DNA of 64,000 nt from positions 2,914,001 to 2,978,000 of the forward strand of contig JAUTDP010000002.1 in assembly GCA_033439795.1 (NCBI GenBank), given 5' to 3'. This document shows positions 60,801 through 64,000 of this stretch, in pieces (positions within the stretch are counted from its first letter, which is position 1; each line of letters begins with the position of its first letter). Made by a program: the position numbers and the translations under genes. Source of the DNA: Sordaria brevicollis. Its lineage: Eukaryota; Ascomycota; Sordariomycetes; Sordariales; Sordariaceae. Below the pieces are notes generated by a model. The model searched no databases and was not told the DNA's origin. It worked only from the letters and a program-made list of their open reading frames with translations.

Positions 60801-62287
60801 GGTTCGAGGGTGAAGTAGGGGAGGCAAATCCAGGTGACACTTCGGGTAGTGCGTGTTTGTCCTCCAACTCCGCTGTCATGAGGTAAGAGGTAATCGAAAC
60901 AGCCCGGTTCCATGTGCTGTACGGGCTTGCCGGTCGAAGTCTGGATCAATTTCACGGATGATTGTTTGAGACGGAAGAGAGCATCGTTCACAGCTTTCTT
61001 CTCTATGCCGGTTAGGACAGAGAGGCGCGCAATCTGGTTCTGATCCTTTCCGTCAGCACAAAGACCAGTACCTCCGTCACCAGAGAACACTTACAGAAAG
61101 GTCTTCCAGGGACATTGACGACCGGGTAAGATGCCTATCAGCAATAATTAGCTCCATGTTTCCTTCTCTAGAAAGCAGATATCTTACATCCAGCGGTACA
61201 GCGGCTGAAGATGTCTTAGTTGGGCTGGGTTGGCAGCCACCAGCAAGTCCGCTGAATGATGGCCTTCAGCAACTGTGTATCCTTGCCCAGTATAAGCCGA
61301 AGCTAAAATGTGAGATACTTCTGGATTCTGCTCTTCTTTTGGCGACAATTGGCCCGGGGTCGCATCAGCATCCTCGCTCTGCTCTCCATCTGCAGAACCA
61401 CCTATTGATGCCGCCCTTGCCGCCCGGAAAGACGCAGCAAAAGAGTATGCAGATGACCCAGACTCTTCAGTTACTAAAGCTGGAGTAGCTCTGAACCGTC
61501 CAGAGCCGTAGCTTCTGATGGTGGATGCTCCTCGCCTTCTCCTGTGGGTGCCCTCAGAGGAGGAAGAGGAAGAAGTAGAAGGAGAAGAAGAAAAGGGTGA
61601 GTGGTCGCTCGCCTTTTCCCCCCAAGAATCCTCTTCAGCACCAGGTGACATGGGTTCTGCGGGAGGCGTGGAGGAGTTCAGTGAGGGGTACTCGGCGACT
61701 TTCTCGAGGATATCATCATCACTGTCCTGCTCAAACTTGACCTTCTTATGCCGACGCTTGGCTTTGCGCCCACTGGGAGACGAGGCGGGTGTTGGAGATG
61801 CTGAGCGTCTGGTTTCCTTTCGCGTCCGCCGTCGGATAGGCTGAGAGTGCATATACCCGGGTCCGTAGTACCCCCCGGGAGGCATTCCATAAGTGTCATA
61901 GGGAGCAACCAAAGGTATGAATGGTGGACCTCGCTGGCCTGGCTGATTGTGTTCATCGTATGGTTCAAAATGGACGTGATGGCCTGGGCGTGTTGCCCCG
62001 GGAGGACCAGATGCTGGGGGATAAGCAGCTGAGGGCGGCGGAATGGGATAATATGGGACCGAATAGGGCATCATATAAGGGTTGTATCCGGATGCTGGGG
62101 GATAGCTTGGAGGAGGTGGTTCCCGGGGCCATGACGGCGCCCTTGCCGGTCGGGATGGATCGTCATCGATATGGTGTTCTTGATGTGGCTGCTCTGGAGA
62201 AGTATGACTGCGACGGGGAGGCAAAGAGGACGTTGATGGTTCTTCATCGCGAGGGTCTGGACCTGGAGGAGGTGGTGGTTGCGACAT
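57872..62287 (-). CDS. CorA-like divalent metal transporter, 1294 aa, nine exons
   Basis: Exons: 62287-61188, 61134-61095, 61039-60616, 60536-60361, 60290-60142, 60069-59481, 59420-59007, 58931-58443, 58375-57872. All eight introns have GT-AG ends (GTAAGA, GTAAGT, GTAAGG, GTACGT, GTTAGT donors) and every join keeps frame; the total is 3885 nt. Residues 1-330 are a disordered Pro/Tyr/Ser-rich cytosolic region with a basic cluster near 150-185. The middle is mostly helical, with a Ser/Pro-rich linker. The C-terminal exon holds two membrane helices, about 1141-1163 and 1178-1198, with the family signature GMN at 1164-1166 (FGMNTSDI) exactly between them, then a basic tail. CorA proteins form pentamers that conduct Mg2+ or other divalent ions. 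The ion and membrane (plasma, vacuolar or other) cannot be told from sequence. Confidence 0.92.
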
Positions 62288-64000
62288 GTTGCAGTGGGTG
62301 CGGCAGCATGCACATGCAGAACAATGGCATTATGCTGCCGTCGGCTCTTTAACGTGTCGATGTCGTTAGAGTGCGTCGAAGAAACTGCGGAGGAAGATCG
62401 GCTGGTGTTGAGATGTCAGTTCTTGGCCAAACCATGAGACGGAGAGGACGGGATGACAAGAGCTGAGAGCTGAGAAGATGCCACACCGTTGTCGGGTCGC
62501 GACGACGGTTGAGGGCGCAGGCCGTGTTACCCAAAATCTTCGACGATCCCCTGCAAGCTAGCGTTGCGCCAAGCCCTCAATGCAGCTGATGCAGCTATCG
62601 CCATCTCAGCCAATGGGTCGCCCTTTTCCCGATGATCAAGTGGTTTGCTCCCCAACCACCCGGAAACCCCATGTCCGAATTGAAATGCTGAAGATTCTGA
62701 GGCTCATCGCATCCTAATGAAGTTTGAGTTGTTGTCTGAGAGTGTCGAGGCATGTTTAGTTACAATATGGACGGGAAAGGAAGGTGAGCACTCAGCCGAT
62801 GGACCACTGGTGTACTGGTAGTGGTGTTGGGCGGTTTCGCGTGAGAATTGCGCCAAGAATTTGGGCTCATCATCTTTGCACAAGAAATGGGAAGCTGCAA
62901 ACCAACATCGGAAGGAGCCCATCGTTATGCCAGAGATGAAAATATATTTCCGTGCACGGGGCTCTTGAGGTTGATGTCCAAAGAGGTGTCAATCGATCAC
63001 TGGAACTTTTATGGGGTTGGAGATCATTTTGCTGATTTTCCTTCCGAGTGTCTTCAGTGCGCACGATAACAATTTCCAATTTTCTGTCCCACTTTCTGAC
63101 TGCTGTGCCCGCAAGACCGTGCCTTGCATGACAAAGGATCACCATCGGGCTCGTGCATAAACAGATTCCTGCCAGATGTTAAATCTTATTTGGGTGGTCG
63201 CATGATGCAGTTCCGTTTCCTCGTCGTGGACGTGGTTTCTTCAGCTTGAAGTGTGACGTTGAGACCGCTCTATTCGTCAAGTAAAAGATGTGAGAGGTCG
63301 AGGCCAAAATAAGCTTGATGGAGATCGGAGCCATGTATAGAGAACCCAAGTAAGGTCGAAGGAAAGAAATTGAATGCGCAATGTCGAGATGGCGTTGGTG
63401 TCGTTGATCGCAAGTCGCGACAACGGCCATTGTTCGACTCGAGGACGATGGCACAAGCCAATTCACCAACATTGGAGAAGGATACCATCAACGTGTATAG
63501 CATGATTGAAGTTGATTGCTTTTTGGGAGGCGGGGATGGTAAGAAGGGAGATGAATTTCGGGTCGGGTGAAACCACCAGTCTTGCGTAAATCACGAAGAA
63601 GAAGGTGCAAATGAACAGGAAGGAATAAGAAAGCCGTCAAGAAGGCGAGGCATAAGACGCAAGAGAGAAAGGAAAAGAAGTACCAAGGAGCAACAAAATA
63701 TGTAGGGGCGCAAGTGGAAGAGAGAGAGTGAAGAGCTTACTAAGAGGAAGGACTGGGATTTTATTTCCCGCTTCGTGTTTGGAAGACAAATAGTTTGACT
63801 TCAATTCTCGTGATGTGGTTGGTTTGGTCGCGACAAGACTTCCTTTGCTGATATCCTTCCCAGAGCGTTGAGTATAGGTACCTAACCCAGAGGGGAGCAA
63901 GTTGAACCATGAGACAACCAGGTCACTTGCGAGTACACGCAGAGGAGAGAAAATATCGATTGACGTGGAGGTAGGTGGGCACCTCCTGCGTGGAATTGAT
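62288..64000. other. Upstream region of the CorA-like gene
   Basis: The promoter and leader of the transporter gene occupy the first few hundred bases. Short frames follow on both strands without support. A TAGGTACCTA motif lies near 63877. No RNA gene seen. Confidence 0.45.

Overview
The window looks like nuclear DNA of a filamentous ascomycete, most likely Neurospora or a close relative in the Sordariales. Evidence: an AT-rich block of about 8 kb with the marks of repeat-induced point mutation (RIP: CpA and TpG almost absent, transposon frames full of stops at former CAA/CAG codons); short introns with GTAAGT-type donors, CTAAC/CTGAC branch sites and AG acceptors; coding exons rich in C-ending codons; an initiator tRNA-Met of fungal type; and a CRD2-type cysteine-rich protein.

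Layout. 1-7980: RIP-mutated graveyard with a Tc1/mariner relic (+) and a Ty3/Gypsy relic (-). 8-20 kb: the densest gene stretch, with a basic membrane-associated hypothetical protein, a three-exon CRD2-like metallothionein, a family-16 methyltransferase, a small cysteine-rich gene broken by one stop, a zinc-dependent deaminase-like protein and a 560-residue Gag-like protein that may be domesticated. 21.3 kb: initiator tRNA-Met. 22.5-31 kb: long gene-poor stretch. 31.3-32.6 kb: a tyrosine/serine-rich protein with a conserved fungal C-terminal region. 32.6-41.4 kb: gene-poor with two weak gene candidates. 41.8-45 kb: a cluster of unusual repeats, above all an array of short inverted repeats, many sharing an ACTT apex, with stems that change in a compensated way between copies, followed by GA-rich microsatellites and 143-, 179- and 23-bp tandem repeats. 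46-57.4 kb: mostly small proteins with one intron or a 5' leader intron, a degenerate tRNA-like sequence, and a gene whose frame stays open for 124 codons beyond a single UAG. 57.9-62.3 kb: a nine-exon gene for a 1294-residue CorA-like metal transporter.

The genes form no visible pathway or cluster; this is an ordinary chromosomal arm next to a RIP-silenced repeat island. The items most worth following are the hairpin array at 41.9-43.0 kb, the interrupted or readthrough gene at 56.75 kb with the 52-bp sequence it shares with 53.4 kb, the Gag-like gene, and a 42-bp terminal-inverted-repeat element at 15.7-16.2 kb. Exon joins were made by hand from splice signals and frame, without transcript data.
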